DNA of 64,000 nucleotides from Diadophis punctatus similis (GCA_023053685.1 JALIGW010000021.1:14091092-14155091); one strand, 5' to 3'; positions 12,723 through 24,868 are shown, counted from the first letter of the stretch. Translations and numbers: made by a program. The notes: generated from the sequence alone by a model not told the origin.

Positions 12723-12884
12723 GAATCCTGCCATTTGCAAAACAAAAGACAGAAGACAAATAAGCATGGTTATACTTTTTTTTAAGTTCAACAAGACATG
12801 GAGTAACCTACCAAAAGACTCTGGGGTTGACCAGGGACAGGGCTGTCAAGCATTGGTGGTAGTCTAGACATGATCAGCTTATTG

Positions 12885-13158
12885 CCACAAAGAAGAAGGG
12901 GTCAACCTGTTCTCCAAAGCAGCCAAGGCAGAACAAGAAACAAAGGATGGAACTAATCAAGGAGAGAAGCAACCTGGAATTAAGGAGACATTTCCTGACA
13001 TGAGAAGAATTAATCAATGGAACAATTTGCCTCCAGAAGTTGTGCGTGTTCCAACACTGGAAGTTTTTAAGAAGAGATTGGACAACCATAAGTCTGAAAT
13101 GCTATACGGTCTCCTTGTTGAACAGAGAGTTGGACTAGAAGACCTCCAAGGTCAAGCC
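12885..13158 (+). mobile_element. CR1 3' end fragment
   Basis: CR1 words (AACCTGTTCTCCAAAGCAGC, TTTTTAAGAAGAGATTGGAC, GACTAGAAGACCTCCAAGGT) are in order. The frame is broken. Confidence 0.85.
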
Positions 13159-13879
13159 ACTTCAACCACAACAGATTATCAAGGGCCTTCATCTGACTGT
13201 TGACTTTATTCCTTCAGGCAGTTTCTTGACAAGCACTGACCTTGCACTGAATTTTTATAACTGCAACAGCTGTAGCCTGGCAGATTGTGTGTGTAATAGC
13301 CCAGATCAAAAACTGATATTTGCAATGCCTGGACAAGATCCAGCAACTATGGTTAATCAGTTAAACTGGACCCCCATCAAGAGTGGCTTTAATGTATTTA
13401 CAATTATTGTATTTCTCGTGGAGATCTGATGAATTCTGGATCTTGAAGGAGAGGAGAATCCTCCGGTGATATTTACTAGAGCTGTCAGCATTCATCCAAA
13501 GTAAGTAGAACTGGCCAAACCTGCCAACCAGGTTTGCTGATAAGCAGGCTTTGCTTTCATCCCCCCCCACTCTTGTTTGTATTATCAAGTTAATTGGTGT
13601 TTGATGTTGTGAGCCAGCCGAAGCTCAACTGGACTCTGTGCAAAAAAATCTGTTTAAACAAGCAACATCTCACAAAAGCTTTCAGCTGCATGTATCAATC
13701 GGAAAAGGTGCTACCAGATTTCTGGTTTTTGCCACCATAAACTAACAGGTCTCTCCTCCTACAGTGTCCCAACAAAGGAATGGTTCATTTAACTCTGAAA
13801 TAAGAGGTGCCTCTACTATATTTCTACTAGGTTACTCATGGAAATGTTGGAAGAGAAGATGTCCTAAGACTGATGCATA

Positions 13880-14800
13880 GAATATAGAATAACAGAGTTG
13901 GAAGGGACCTTGGAGGTCTTCTAGTCTAAACCCCTGCTCAAGCTGGAGACTCTGTACCAGTGATGGCGAACCTATGGCACGTGTGCCACAGGTGGCAAGT
14001 GGAGCCATATCTGAGGGCACGCAAGGTGTTGCCCTATGTCAGCTCCAGTGCACATGCGCGCGCTGGCCAGCTGATTTTTGGCCTTCTTTTCAGCCATTTT
14101 CGCTCTCCCTAGGCTTCAGGAAAGCCTCCTAAAGCCTGGGGATGGCGAAAAACGGCCCAACCGGAAGCTTCAGTGAGGCCTGTGCACATGGGCGGGAGGG
14201 ACGGACATGGGGGGGTTGTGCGCATGTGTGTGGGGGAGGGCATTGCATTATGGATGTGGGCACATCGAGCACCCTTTTGGCACCCGAGCCAAAAAAGGTT
14301 CGCCATCACTGCCCTATACCATTTCTGATAAATGGCTGTCAAGTCTGTTTTTGAAAGCCTCCAGTGTTGGAGCATTCACAACTTCTGGAGGCAAGTTGTT
14401 CCACTGATGAATTGTTCTCACTGTCAGGAAATTTCTCCTTAGTTTTAGTTTGCTTCTCTCCTTGTTTAGTTTCCATCCATTGTTTCTTTTCTTGCCTTCT
14501 GGTGTTTTAGAGAATATGTTGACCCCCCTCTTCTTCGTAGGAGGCCCTCAAATATTGGAAGACTGCTATCATGTCACCCCTGGTCCTCCTATTTGTTATA
14601 CTAGACAAACCCAATTCCTGTCATCATTCTTCATATTTTTAAGCCTCCAGTCCCCTAATAATTTGTTGCTCTTCTCTGCACTTTTTCCAGAGTCTCAACT
14701 TCCTTTTTATATTGTGGTGTCCAGAAGTGGATGCAGTATTCCAAATGTGGTCTTACTAAAGCTTTGTAAACCGCTAGTAGAGTTTCATATGATCTTCATG
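13880..14800 (-). mobile_element. CR1 3' part interrupted by a hAT element
   Basis: Minus-strand CR1 runs from its 3' end (AATAACAGAGTTGGAAGGGA) to deep ORF2 sequence near 14800. Bases 13958-14311 are a later insertion. A frame at 14450-14803 is antisense CR1. Confidence 0.88.
13958..14311. mobile_element. CAGTGATGGCGAACC-family hAT element inside CR1
   Basis: Ends CAGTGATGGCGAACCTATGG and AAAAGGTTCGCCATCACTG are intact. Flanks CTCTGTAC and CCCTATAC match at 6 of 8. Confidence 0.88.
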
Positions 14801-17800
14801 TGATCCCTGTAAACCCTTCCCCAAATACTTCAACCCAATCTCAATAACCTCTACCCACTTGTCATGCCATTCAACATGTACGTATCAGCGACTGAAATCA
14901 AGATATATTATGTCTGAAGCATTCACACAATCTATTAATGATGTCACCTAATCAAAAAATGAGTAAGATGAACACAGAGAGTCCATGCATTTAAAGTCAT
15001 ATTTTTGATGGGTTTTTTTGCCAGTTTCCAGCATTTACTTCTGGTTTATCTTTGGGTAAAATGGATTCATTTAACAATTGCAGCATTTGTTTGACGGCCA
15101 TAAACAATCTGATAAAATTGGATATGACCCTATAATGAATTGTTTAATGACTGCAACGACTTATAACCATAATTCTGGGCTCAATTACAGTCATAAGTAA
15201 AGGACAACCTGTTAATGCTAGCTAACTTGTTTTAGATTACGTAGATTTTACTTCATAGACTGTAATATTTTAGATTTCCTCTTGCACGGGCAATTATCAC
15301 ACCATTTTACTACTTAAATTTTGTTATTTTATCTTTGTTATGCTAATATTTTATTTCATCTATTTTATTTCATTTTGATGTTGTCTTTTTTTCAAATTTT
15401 GTTGGTCACCAACAGAAAAATAAATGTATGTTATTTGTGAACCAAGGAAATACTTGATTCAAAATGAAATGCATTTCTGGTTAAATAAATAACACGTGAA
15501 TATTTTCTGTTTGCAACTTTCTACCAACTTCAGCTGCACACTTTCTCGCTGCCAAGCTTTGTGGAAAACTATTCCTGAAAACATAAAATCCAGGAAAATA
15601 AATAGAAGAATGAGATGGAAGGATTAATCTGGGCTTACATTGGCTAAGTACAGATGACAGCTGTCGATGGGAACAGATTCAAGAATTAACTTGCATAAAA
15701 TTTACCTGCTGAAGTTGCACTACATGAAATTACATCACTGGAGCTACCAATTTCTCCTCTGCTTTTTCTAGGACTTGGAAATGCTAAGAAAGTATCTGAA
15801 AAAGGAAACTTCTTCATGCAAATCATGTGTCCCTCTCCCGGATCTTCCCTTAATCCTTTCTCACAATTTTATTAGTAGCTCTAGCAAGAACTACCAGATG
15901 TTTCAAGGGCCAGAAGTTGCGGTCATTGTCTTTAAAAAAACATCTGAACTGCTCTGGTCCACCACAATTAGGAATCAACCACAATGCATGCCAACCATGT
16001 TTACAGACACAAGCTACACCTCGTTTGCTTAGCTTTTAACATCTGAATGATCACTTAACAAAACTTCTCAACTCTTGAGTCTTTGGAAGAAAGCAAGAAA
16101 ATTGTCCAGGTTCATTGTTTAAAAATTGAGTATTAAAAAAAATGAAACAAGTTATGTAACATCAGTAATGGACGTCAGATAGATAAACTTGTTTAAATGT
16201 TTCTAAATATGTATAACATGTATAGTACATATTTTATATGTAACATTTGATGACTTTATGAATATGAATCTGGGACGCTTGCAACAGTCTTAAGTTCATG
16301 TCAGTTGCCAAGTGCTGAATTTTGATCACGTGACCCTGGGGAATGCTGCAAGAGGTGTAAGAGTGAAAACGAGTCATAAATCGCTTTAATAAGTTTTAGA
16401 AGTTAGCTCTGTTTCAGCACAATTTTCCTCCAACAAAAATGCACAATTCAAATACTATAAGGAACCATCATACGTTTGCAACTATCTTACCATGTAGTCG
16501 CTTCATCTATCTGTTGCCAGATAAATAGGTGTAAAATTTAAAACATTTTACAGAAATCTTTTGTTGCTCCTTATTGTATGAGGGACAACAACAAAAAACT
16601 CCCACAGGAACTTTTTTCAAGAGGCAACTTGTTTTTCTTTGAAGACGTTTTGCTTCTCATCCAAGAAGCTTCCAACCCATCCAAGATGGTGGGGAATGGA
16701 AGGATTGATACCCCTTGCAGACAGCTGGTCATTTGCATCCTTTTAGAGAGTCACTTAGGCCACTTGGAGGCGACTGGGTGTTCTAGTTTTTCAGAGCTGA
16801 AGAAGCTTCTTGGATGAGAAGCGAAACGTCTTCAAAGAAAAACAAGAAAGTCCAGTCTTGGGAAAAAAACATCTTTGGGACAACCATGATCTGGATGACT
16901 GAGAATCTCCACAGACATATAACAAAAAAAGGGCGCTTACAAGTTATAATGGCTAAAAACCCCAAGCTAAAAATGCAAGCCAACGAAAGCAGACAAGATG
17001 GCTAGAAGGGCAATTTTGCTGTATCTTGCATCAGATTTTTGGCAAAGCTAAAGAGAATGAGTTGAAAACGCCAACGCTAACAAATCTCCCTGGCAAACTG
17101 CAGCCAAAACTCCTAACCCAGAACTTTTGACTGCCCAACCTTCATTATATTGAATGCCAGTGGTATCATATTTATATACAACCCACAAGTCCGAGAGTCA
17201 AAGCAAAGTTTTAAGCAGCTAAAGATCACGTTGATTGAAGACAACAAGGGATTATGGTCCAAACTCTGGAAGGCTCAACTTACCGTAGTTCTACGTGCCA
17301 AGAAAGCAAAATTCAACCTGATATTGTAATTACTTCTGTGGTTACTAACCTGGAAACTAGAGTGACTTATTGAATTGCTGGCATAATACCATATCCAAGC
17401 TCAATAGAAAAAGCCCAATCTGACAATGCTGTCATTTCCTCTCCTCTCCGGTGGTTCTTCTGTCACCTGCCCTGGATAATTTCCAAATGTTTCCTTCACT
17501 CTCTCCTGCTGATGAGATTGTCAGCCAATTTCTACCAGATTATGATAAAAAAAACAACATTATCCAAAGGCATCTCAAGAAGACCACCCTGGAAAGGAGG
17601 ATTAACCAATGAAATCTCTACTCCCTTTCTCTCCCCCACAAATTCGCAACTTTTTCAACAGACATGGGCTGAAATAAAGCAGAGCTTCCCACCCAAATCC
17701 TAATATAGACCCACACACATTACAAATGTACTCGTACAATTTATGTAGGAAGTGGAAAATACGAGAACTAGCGATTCTGAGATTCTTCCATTACTGATTT

Positions 17801-17886
17801 CGGAGCATTGAGCCCATCCTGCCGTTTCATTTTTCTCAGGTATGACCATTTCCAGCAAAAACATAGAAGCCAGCTGCCAGCAACTA
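14801..17886. other. Mostly unique intron sequence with MITE scraps
   Basis: Bases 15060-15211 and 16265-16385 are fragments of the CAGGTAGTCC MITE, and 16598-16935 is a foldback element. The rest is AT-rich and unassigned. Confidence 0.55.
16598..16935. mobile_element. Foldback element, TTTTTCAAGAGGCAACTGGA family
   Basis: The outer arms carry CAAGAGGCAACT and the inverse, then TTTTGCTTCTCATCCAAGAA against TTCTTGGATGAGAAGCGAAA. The interior has CAGACAGCTGGTCATTTGCA. It ends CTGAGAATCTCCACAGACAT. Confidence 0.8.
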
Positions 17887-17951
17887 CAGATAGTCCTCAA
17901 ATTACGACAGCGGTCACTAAGTGAACTGTTGTAAATCGAGGACTACCTGTA
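17887..17951. mobile_element. Very short deletion derivative of the CAGGTAGTCC MITE
   Basis: Only about 65 bases remain: the two termini and part of the subterminal GGTCACTAAGTGAACTGTTG. Confidence 0.75.
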
Positions 17952-17975
17952 CTCAAATTTAGGGTGATCAAAGTA

Positions 17976-18605
17976 CCGTATTTTTCGGAGTATAAGACGC
18001 ACCGGAGTATAAGACGCACCTTAGTTTTTGGGGAGGAAAATAGGGGAAAACAATCTGCCTACCAGGTATTCATCTGGCTAGCGCCCTTAGTCTGGTCTGG
18101 CTTCAGCACATTATTTTATCCCCTGGTTAGGACTTAAAAAAACCTTCTTCGGAGAGAGTAACAATGAAAGAGCATGCAAGCCAGTAAGAGCTGGGAAGAT
18201 CGTTAGCACCTGGTTAGGGCTAAAAAAAAAACTTATTCGGAGCAGCTGCAGCACATTATTTTATCTCCTGGTTAGGACTTAAAAAAAACCTTCTGAGAGA
18301 ATAACAATGAAAGAGCCTGCAAGCCAGTAAGAGCTGGGAAGATCTTTAGCACCTGGTTAGGGCTAGAAAACAACTTCTTTGGAGCAAGTAGAGCAATGAA
18401 AAAAAAAACCCTGCAAAGACTTAGGGCTGGAAAACATTCTTCTGAGAGAGTAACAATGAAAGAGCCTGCAAGGTAAGAGCTGGGAAGATCTGTTAGCACC
18501 TAGTTAGGGCTGGAAAAAAAGCTACATTCGAAGTATAAGACGCACCTGAATTTTCAGCCACTTTTAGGGAGGAAAAAGGTGCGTCTTATACTCCGAAAAA
18601 TACAG
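17976..18605. mobile_element. 630-bp MITE with CGTATTTTTCGGAGTATAAG ends and tandem core
   Basis: The inverted ends read CCGTATTTTTCGGAGTATAA and TTATACTCCGAAAAATAC, with TA at 17974-17975 and 18606-18607. The interior has three units of about 145 bp marked by GAGCTGGGAAGATC at about 18188, 18331 and 18477, each with ACCTGGTTAGGGCT. Confidence 0.88.
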
Positions 18606-18781
18606 TATTTTGCAATATGCTATCCTCCTTTCCAGGGGATAAGATGAAATATAGTCCCACCTTACTCAAATCCTTAGAAGATTGAATTACAAGATTGAAG
18701 AGATCTGTTCTGGTTTAAGATGGAAATGTATGTAATTCTGTGGTTTGGTTTCTGAGAGTTTTACAGGACATTTTGATGCTA

Positions 18782-18914
18782 CCCTGTTTCCCCCAAAATA
18801 AGACATCCCCTGATAATAAGCCCAAGCGGGCTTTTGAGTGCATGGCAATAAGGCCAAGAGCTTATTTCAGGGTTCAAAAAAATATAAGAGGGTCTTATTT
18901 TCAGGGAAACACGG
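18782..18914. mobile_element. TGTTTCCCCCAAAATAAGAC MITE
   Basis: Full 133-bp copy at a TA target, followed directly by TATC repeats. Confidence 0.9.
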
Positions 18915-18995
<81 letters not shown>

Positions 18996-19125
18996 CTGTC
19001 TGTCTGTCTGTCTTTATCTATCCCTCTCATCTATTTCTCTATCCCTTTATCACCTATTCTATCTCTATCATCCATCCATCCATCCATCCATCCATCCATC
19101 CATCCATCCATCCATCCATCCATCC

Positions 19126-19196
<71 letters not shown>

Positions 19197-19199
19197 ATC
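18915..19199. repeat. (TATC)n - (CATC)n - (TATC)n microsatellite block
   Basis: About 80 bases of TATC, a TGTC run, a non-repetitive linker, a CATC run near 19068-19125 and a second TATC run. Confidence 0.97.
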
Positions 19200-19211
19200 T
19201 TCTATCATCTA

Positions 19212-19347
19212 TCCTGTTTCCCCCAAAATAAGACATCCCCTGATAATAAGCCCAATTGGGCTTTTGAGTGCATGGCAATAAGGCCAAGTGCTTATTTCAG
19301 GGTTCAAAATAATATAAGACAGGATCTTATTTTCGAGGAAACATGGG
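19212..19347. mobile_element. TGTTTCCCCCAAAATAAGAC MITE, second copy
   Basis: Full copy, TA on both sides, again followed by TATC repeats. Confidence 0.9.
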
Positions 19348-19349
19348 TA

Positions 19350-19417
<68 letters not shown>

Positions 19418-19575
19418 ATCATCATCATCAATATATAGCTGTCTTTATCTATCCCTCTCATCTATTTCTCTATCCCTTTATCACCTATTCTATCTCTAGC
19501 ATCAATCCATCCATCCCTATCTTTCATCTATCTATATCATCTATCATTATCTATCATTTATCTATCATCTATCTA
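19350..19575. repeat. (TATC)n microsatellite and duplicated linker
   Basis: A TATC run to about 19418, then the linker CTGTCTTTATCTATCCCTCT also seen at about 19008, then a short CATC and worn TATC sequence. Confidence 0.92.
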
Positions 19576-19710
19576 CCCTGTTTCCCCCAAAATAAGACAT
19601 CCCCTGATAATAAGCCCAATCGGGCTTTTGAGTGCATGGCAATAAAGCTAAGCTCTTATTTCAGGGTTCAAAATAATATAAGATAGGATCTTATTTTTGG
19701 GGAAACACGG
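19576..19710. mobile_element. TGTTTCCCCCAAAATAAGAC MITE, third copy
   Basis: Full 135-bp copy at a TA target, downstream of TATC repeats. Confidence 0.9.
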
Positions 19711-19712
19711 TA

Positions 19713-20590
19713 TATGTGAAACAGAACCAGCACTTACTGGTCGTAAGTTAAGAACTTCCTGTATGCTTTATCTCAGAGATTGTTTCAAAAGTCTGGAGGG
19801 AAGAAACTTCAACTCCTCTATGATCCTTTTTAGAAGGAACGGACGGGGTTTAAATTTACAGATGAATTATTCAACGGAATTAACACCTTAGAAGCAAATG
19901 TTTCTCATGCTATTTAAATCATTTCACAGACACAACAGAAAAAAAACCCTATGCTGCTATATAGATTCAAACCAAAATTGACAAATCAGTTATTTTTTAT
20001 TTCTCTAAAATAATGTCAAACCTCTACTCCCATTTACGTTAAATAACTGCAGAACCTCCCTTCTGAAGCAAAGTGAGCCAAGTGTATTTTAAGTAGTGTT
20101 TAATTACATTCTCTAAAAAGAAAACTAATTATCTTCCATGGTTAATTTGCAAAATGCAAATGAAGTTCCACAGTTCCACGAGCCAGTCAAAAAGGCATAT
20201 TTAGTTTAGCTTCATCAGCTGCACTGCAATTACTTGGTTGAAGGCCTACAGACATTTGCAATGATGACAATATATTAAAGCACTTTCAACATATTCTCAG
20301 ATCTTATAAAAAGACTTTCATCCACAAAAACACAAGAATCAATATTTCAAGAAACAAATGTAATCTTCCTTATTGGCAGCCAGCATACGGATATGATTGG
20401 AATGACTCAAGAAACTAGCTTGCCCATCACAACTGCTCCTTTGGAGAGAGATTAAAAACCATGTAATTTATTTTGTGTTCTTAAAAGATTATTTGGTCCT
20501 TCAGTTATGCCTGGTATTCTTGCTGTTTATAGCATCCAATAATTCAAGTCCTCTAAGAGATAGCCATTCTGAAATCTTTTTTATTTTATT
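19713..20590. other. Unique sequence, candidate conserved non-coding element
   Basis: There is no repeat from about 19900 to 20580. The stretch has an octamer ATGCAAAT at 20154-20161 and several TAATTA-type homeodomain words. Conservation cannot be judged from one sequence. Confidence 0.35.
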
Positions 20591-20594
20591 TTGA

Positions 20595-21112
20595 GATAAA
20601 CAAAGAGGAGGTCACTCTCTTCTCCAAGGCAGAAGAAGAAGCAATTCATGGAAAGTAATCAAGGAGAGAAGCAATGCAGAACTAAGGAGGAATTTCTGGA
20701 CAATTAAAACAATTAATCAGCAGAACAGTTTGCCTCCAGAAGTTGTGGGTGCTCCAACACTGGAGGTTTTTAAGAAGAGACTGGACATCTACTTGTCTGA
20801 AATGTTATAAGGTTAGCAATAGCAATAGCACTTAGACTTATATACCGCTTCATAGTGCTTTACAGCCCTCTCTAAGCGGTTTAGAGTTCAGCATATTGCC
20901 CCCAACAATCTGGGTCCTCATTTTACCCACCTCAGAAGGATGGAAGGCTGAGTCAACCTTGAGCCAGTGAGATTTGAACAGCTGAACTAGCAGTCAACTG
21001 AAGTAGGTTGCAGTGCTGCTTTTAACCACTGCGTCACCTCGGCTCGGTTCTCCTGCTTAAGCAGGGGGTTGGACTAGAAGACCTCCCAGGTCCCTTCCAA
21101 CCCTGTTATTCT
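20595..21112 (+). mobile_element. CR1 3' end interrupted by a SINE
   Basis: CR1 runs to about 20814 and resumes at about 21050 with GGTTCTCCTGCTTAAGCAGG, ending CCAACCCTGTTATTC. Confidence 0.88.
20815..21050 (-). mobile_element. tRNA-derived SINE nested in CR1
   Basis: Full minus-strand copy, from the AGCAATAGCAATAGCACTTA tail to the tRNA-like head GCGTCACC. Confidence 0.9.
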
Positions 21113-21114
21113 AT

Positions 21115-21787
21115 GTACTATATTCTATGTTCTATGAGATGTCTCAAAACTTCAGTTCCACTGAAGGGCAAAATATAAGCAAAATCCTATCCAATTATTT
21201 TATCTGTGTTCTTCGAATTGAATTCTGCCCATTCTTTCTATCTCTACTTCTTCAGACGTCTTCTGACGTTACTATTCTATGAAGAACTCAAATAGACCGA
21301 GCAAGAAGTGCTTCTTTCTTTAACCATAATAATTTTAAAAAGCAACTTCAAATATTCATCAAGGCCCCGTTAATTTTAGCCAGATGGCACACAACCATGT
21401 AAAAGAGAATAATTATCTTAATTAACACCTTAGCGGCCAAGGCACAAATAAGATTCTTGTGCTGAATGCAGACTACATTTTAAAAATGGCACGGTGGCAC
21501 TTCATAAAACAAGGCAGCACTATAATTTGCGAGCAGCAAAAGGCTTAATTGGAACATCAGAATCTTCTAAAACTATCCGCACCGGCTTCGTACCATGAGC
21601 AAATTAAGCCATGGCTAGACACATTATTCTGAAACAATTAAAAGTGGTGTCTCCATGGATATATTAATCCCTCCAAACCACTCAGCTAAAATGATTCTAG
21701 CGATCAGACTGCAAGATAAGGAATGTTGTTCTTAAATTGAAAGATTCATTTTTGTAGGCCATGAGGCCTTGGAAATTATTTAGAGGT
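21115..21787. other. Unique sequence, candidate conserved non-coding element
   Basis: This is repeat-free and balanced in composition, with TTAATTAAC, GGCTTAATTGG and AAATTAAGCC words. Function is unknown. Confidence 0.35.
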
Positions 21788-21788
21788 A

Positions 21789-22312
21789 CAGGTAGGCCTT
21801 TGACTTATAACAATCTGTTTAGTGACCATTCGAAGTTACAACGGCACTGAAAAAAATGACTTATGACTGCTTTCCACACTTATGACCATTGTGGTATCCC
21901 CATGGTCAGATAATCAAAATTCGGACGCTTGGCAACTGACTCACATTTATGACGTTTGCAGTGTCCCTTTGGTGACTGTCTGACAAGCAAAGTCAAAGGG
22001 GAAGCAAGGTTCACTTAACCATGTTGCTAACTTAACAACTGCAGAGATTCACTTAACAACCGTGGCAAGATAGGTTATAAAATGGGGCAAAATTCACTTA
22101 ATAAATAGCACTAGCAGTAGCCCATAGACTTATATGCCGCTTCACAGTGCTTTACAGCCCTCTCTAAGCAGTTTACACAGTCAGCCTCATTGCCCCCAAC
22201 AATCTGGGTCCTCATTTTACGGATGGAAGGCTGAGTCAACTTTGAACCTTGATGTCTCACTTAGCAACATAAATTTTGGGCTCAATTTTGGACATAAGTC
22301 AAGGACTACCTA
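21789..22312. mobile_element. CAGGTAGTCC-family MITE with nested SINE
   Basis: The MITE starts after TA at 21787-21788 and ends AAGGACTACCTA. A SINE piece at 22106-22247 splits it. A further inverted scrap of the same MITE follows to about 22392. Confidence 0.85.
22106..22247 (-). mobile_element. Truncated tRNA-derived SINE nested in a MITE
   Basis: The tail and middle (TTACAGCCCTCTCTAAGCAG, CAACAATCTGGGTCCTCATT) are present and the tRNA head is missing. Confidence 0.85.
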
Positions 22313-22435
22313 CAGTTCTCAAGCTACGACCACAATTGGAACTTGAATTTCCATTGCTAAGCAAGGCATTCGTTAAGTGAATTGTGCCACAGTTCAATTT
22401 TATTTTTTGCCCTGGTTGTTGAGTGAATCACATGC

Positions 22436-22640
22436 AGAGGTGGGATTCAGCCGGTTCAGGCGAACCAGATGTTAATTTTATATCTGGTTCGCCAAACCGG
22501 TAATTGCAAGGACTGGCTAGCCCCGCCCACCCCTCCCAGGAGTCTCCACGTGGCCCCTTTTGGATGCCAGGTAAGTGCAGGGTCCGTGCGGAAACTCTGG
22601 GAGGGCGAAAAATGGGCCTACCAGAAGTACTGGAAATCTG
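22436..22640. mobile_element. Worn repeat with GGTTCGCCAAACCGG ends, possibly hAT
   Basis: AGGTGGGATTCAGCCGGTTC and CTGGTTCGCCAAACCGG resemble the element at 26361. Only one end is clear. Confidence 0.45.
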
Positions 22641-22769
22641 GAAATGAGCCCGTTTCCGTTTTTTTCCTTCCTTCTAACTGCCACACCATTTCTCAGAGAA
22701 TCCTAGGGCTTCAAGAGAACTCCAGAAGTTGTGGCTGCTCCATCACTGGAGGTTTTTAAGAAGAGATTG

Positions 22770-23450
22770 GAGAAAGCAAACTCTATATAGCATAAAGTAA
22801 GGAGATTCCCTACGAAGCCCATACATCTGAGGTAGCCCCTGATCAGTTTTGTTTTCTTGGGAAGGCAGGTTAATCTTCCTGTAGGCTTCTAAAGTTGCTG
22901 CCTTCCGTTCCACACAGCTGCTCTTAAAGAGACAGGCTGTGTTTCTCAGCCACCCGGAAAGGCTGAATTAAACTGCAAACCAAATGCTGATAAATTTCTC
23001 TACTGCGGACTCTGGGAATCCAAAGTAAGTTAAATCCTTCACTCTGAATAGCTTTACTACACACGTCTCTCTCTGATGAAGACTGAATCAAACTGGGGTT
23101 CAGGCAGGAGAGGCGTGGCAGAAAAGTTTAATGGATTCAATCTCTAAAAGGAAGAAGGCGGAGTTAATCCATACGTTGGATTCTCACATCGGAGAACTTC
23201 CCTTTTGTGTAGATTCCCTGCCTTCTCTAAGGTTGAGGGAAGGAAGCAAAATGGGGGGTGAGGAGGAGGAGGAGGAATGATGTCATTCCACCACCTCCAT
23301 CTCTAGGCCATGAATGTGTTATTCCAGGACGTTTTGGGAGACCACCATCTCTAATTGGTGAAAGAAGGAAGAATCCCCAAAAATACTTTCCTGGGGAACA
23401 TTGATCACTTATTTCTTCCACTACTATTTTAACACACTCAAAAGACTGTA
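22770..23450. other. Unique intron sequence
   Basis: A GAGGAGGAGG run near 23263 is the only simple sequence. No gene is seen. Confidence 0.5.
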
Positions 23451-23454
23451 GGTA

Positions 23455-23750
23455 TTCTCCGTCATCCAGGTCATGGTTGTCCCAAAGGTGCTTTTTCAGG
23501 AGGCAACTGGACTTTGTTTTTTCCTTTGAAAACTTTCACTTCTCATCCAAGAAGCTTCTTCAGATCTGACAGGATGTTGGGGAAGGGAAGGATTTATATT
23601 CCTTGGGAGACAGCTGGTCATTCGCATCCTTTCAGAGGGTCATTGAGGCCACTTGGAGGTGTATCTGTGTCCTCAGGATCACCTGAGTAGTGCAAATGGT
23701 TCCTGTAGTCTGCAATTTTTTTCCTCTGGAAATCCATTCCTACTCCCACA
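23455..23750. mobile_element. Foldback element, left part
   Basis: It starts TCTCCGTCATCCAGGTCATG, then GTGCTTTTTCAGGAGGCAAC and the interior GGGAGACAGCTGGTCATTCG. The right arm is missing. Confidence 0.75.
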
Positions 23751-24321
23751 CCATTCAAAGAAACACATTCAGTTGAGCAAAAATGAAATTAATATTTCAA
23801 GGGATCTCAAGTCGCTAGAATATTAAGCCTATTCAGACCCAAAATGTGGTTTTGGAGGAGACAAACCGAATTTGCAGGTTTGCCCCTTGAGGTTCACAAG
23901 AAACCCCCAAAAGAGGAGGCTTTTTAAAGGATCTAGTCTTGCATGAAAAACCAGCATGGATTCCCCCATTGCTTCTCTATATATTTCACAAAATTAGGAA
24001 AACTAACATGAGGGACAACTCTCTCAGTCCAAATAGGAATTGAAATTGGAAGCCCCGAGAGCATAAAACAGGAAGACTGGATTCCATGGAGTAGTTCATA
24101 TAATAATAAATTACAACTGGCTTGTTGGTGCTTTGCTTAAGGTGCTATGCAAACCAGCCATGGTTATTAAAATCCTGACTTAGCAGAATATGTGACTATA
24201 TCTAGTGGCATGAGGCAGCTTCACACGTGGAAATAGCTAGTGGCATGAGGCAGCTTCACACGATGTTTACAACCAAGAAATAGAAGAGGCAGAGGCTCAT
24301 GTTTGATGATACGAACTAGGA

Positions 24322-24413
24322 CAGGGGTCTCCAACCTTGAGCATCTTAAGACTTGCGAATTCTGGGAGTTGAAGTCTGCAAATCTTAAAAGTGCCCAAGA
24401 TTGGAGACCCCTG
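24322..24413. mobile_element. Palindromic hAT MITE, 92 bp
   Basis: Ends CAGGGGTCTCCAACCTTGAG and TTGGAGACCCCTG. AACTAGGA is repeated exactly at 24314-24321 and 24414-24421. Confidence 0.9.
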
Positions 24414-24505
24414 AACTAGGACATAATGTCTCCTGCTTAGCATAATCCACAAAGCCAGCCATCATGGTTTTGCACTGTTTGTTAACCAGGCTAACTTCTG
24501 CAATA

Positions 24506-24858
24506 TAGGTAATCCTTGGCTTACGACCACAATTGAACCTAAAATTTCTGTTGCTAAGTGAGACGTTTGCTAAGTGAGCTTTATCCCCATTTTTACGACC
24601 TTCCTTGACAGAGTTGTTATGTGAATTGCTGCAGACGTTAAGTTAGTGACACGGATGTTAAGTGAATGTGACTTCCCCATGGGTTTTGCTTGTCAGAAGG
24701 ACGCAAAAAGGGATCACATGACCCCAGGACACTGCAACCATCATAAATATGAGTCAGTTGTCAAGAGACTTTGATTTTGTTCACGTGACCATGGGTATGC
24801 TGCAATGACTCACTTTTTTAGGGCCGTTGTAACTTTGAATGGTTATTAAATATACTTG
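24506..24858. mobile_element. CAGGTAGTCC-family MITE
   Basis: A nearly full copy from AGGTAATCCTTGGCTTACGA to TGAATGGTTATTAAA; the right tip is lost. Confidence 0.82.
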
Positions 24859-24868
24859 TACTCCTAAT

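Noticed and set aside
14450..14803. 117-codon plus-strand frame
   Set aside because: It is antisense to CR1 ORF2.
18740..19231. Long frames of Tyr-Leu-Ser-Ile and Ser-Ile-His-Pro repeats
   Set aside because: They are translated TATC and CATC microsatellites.
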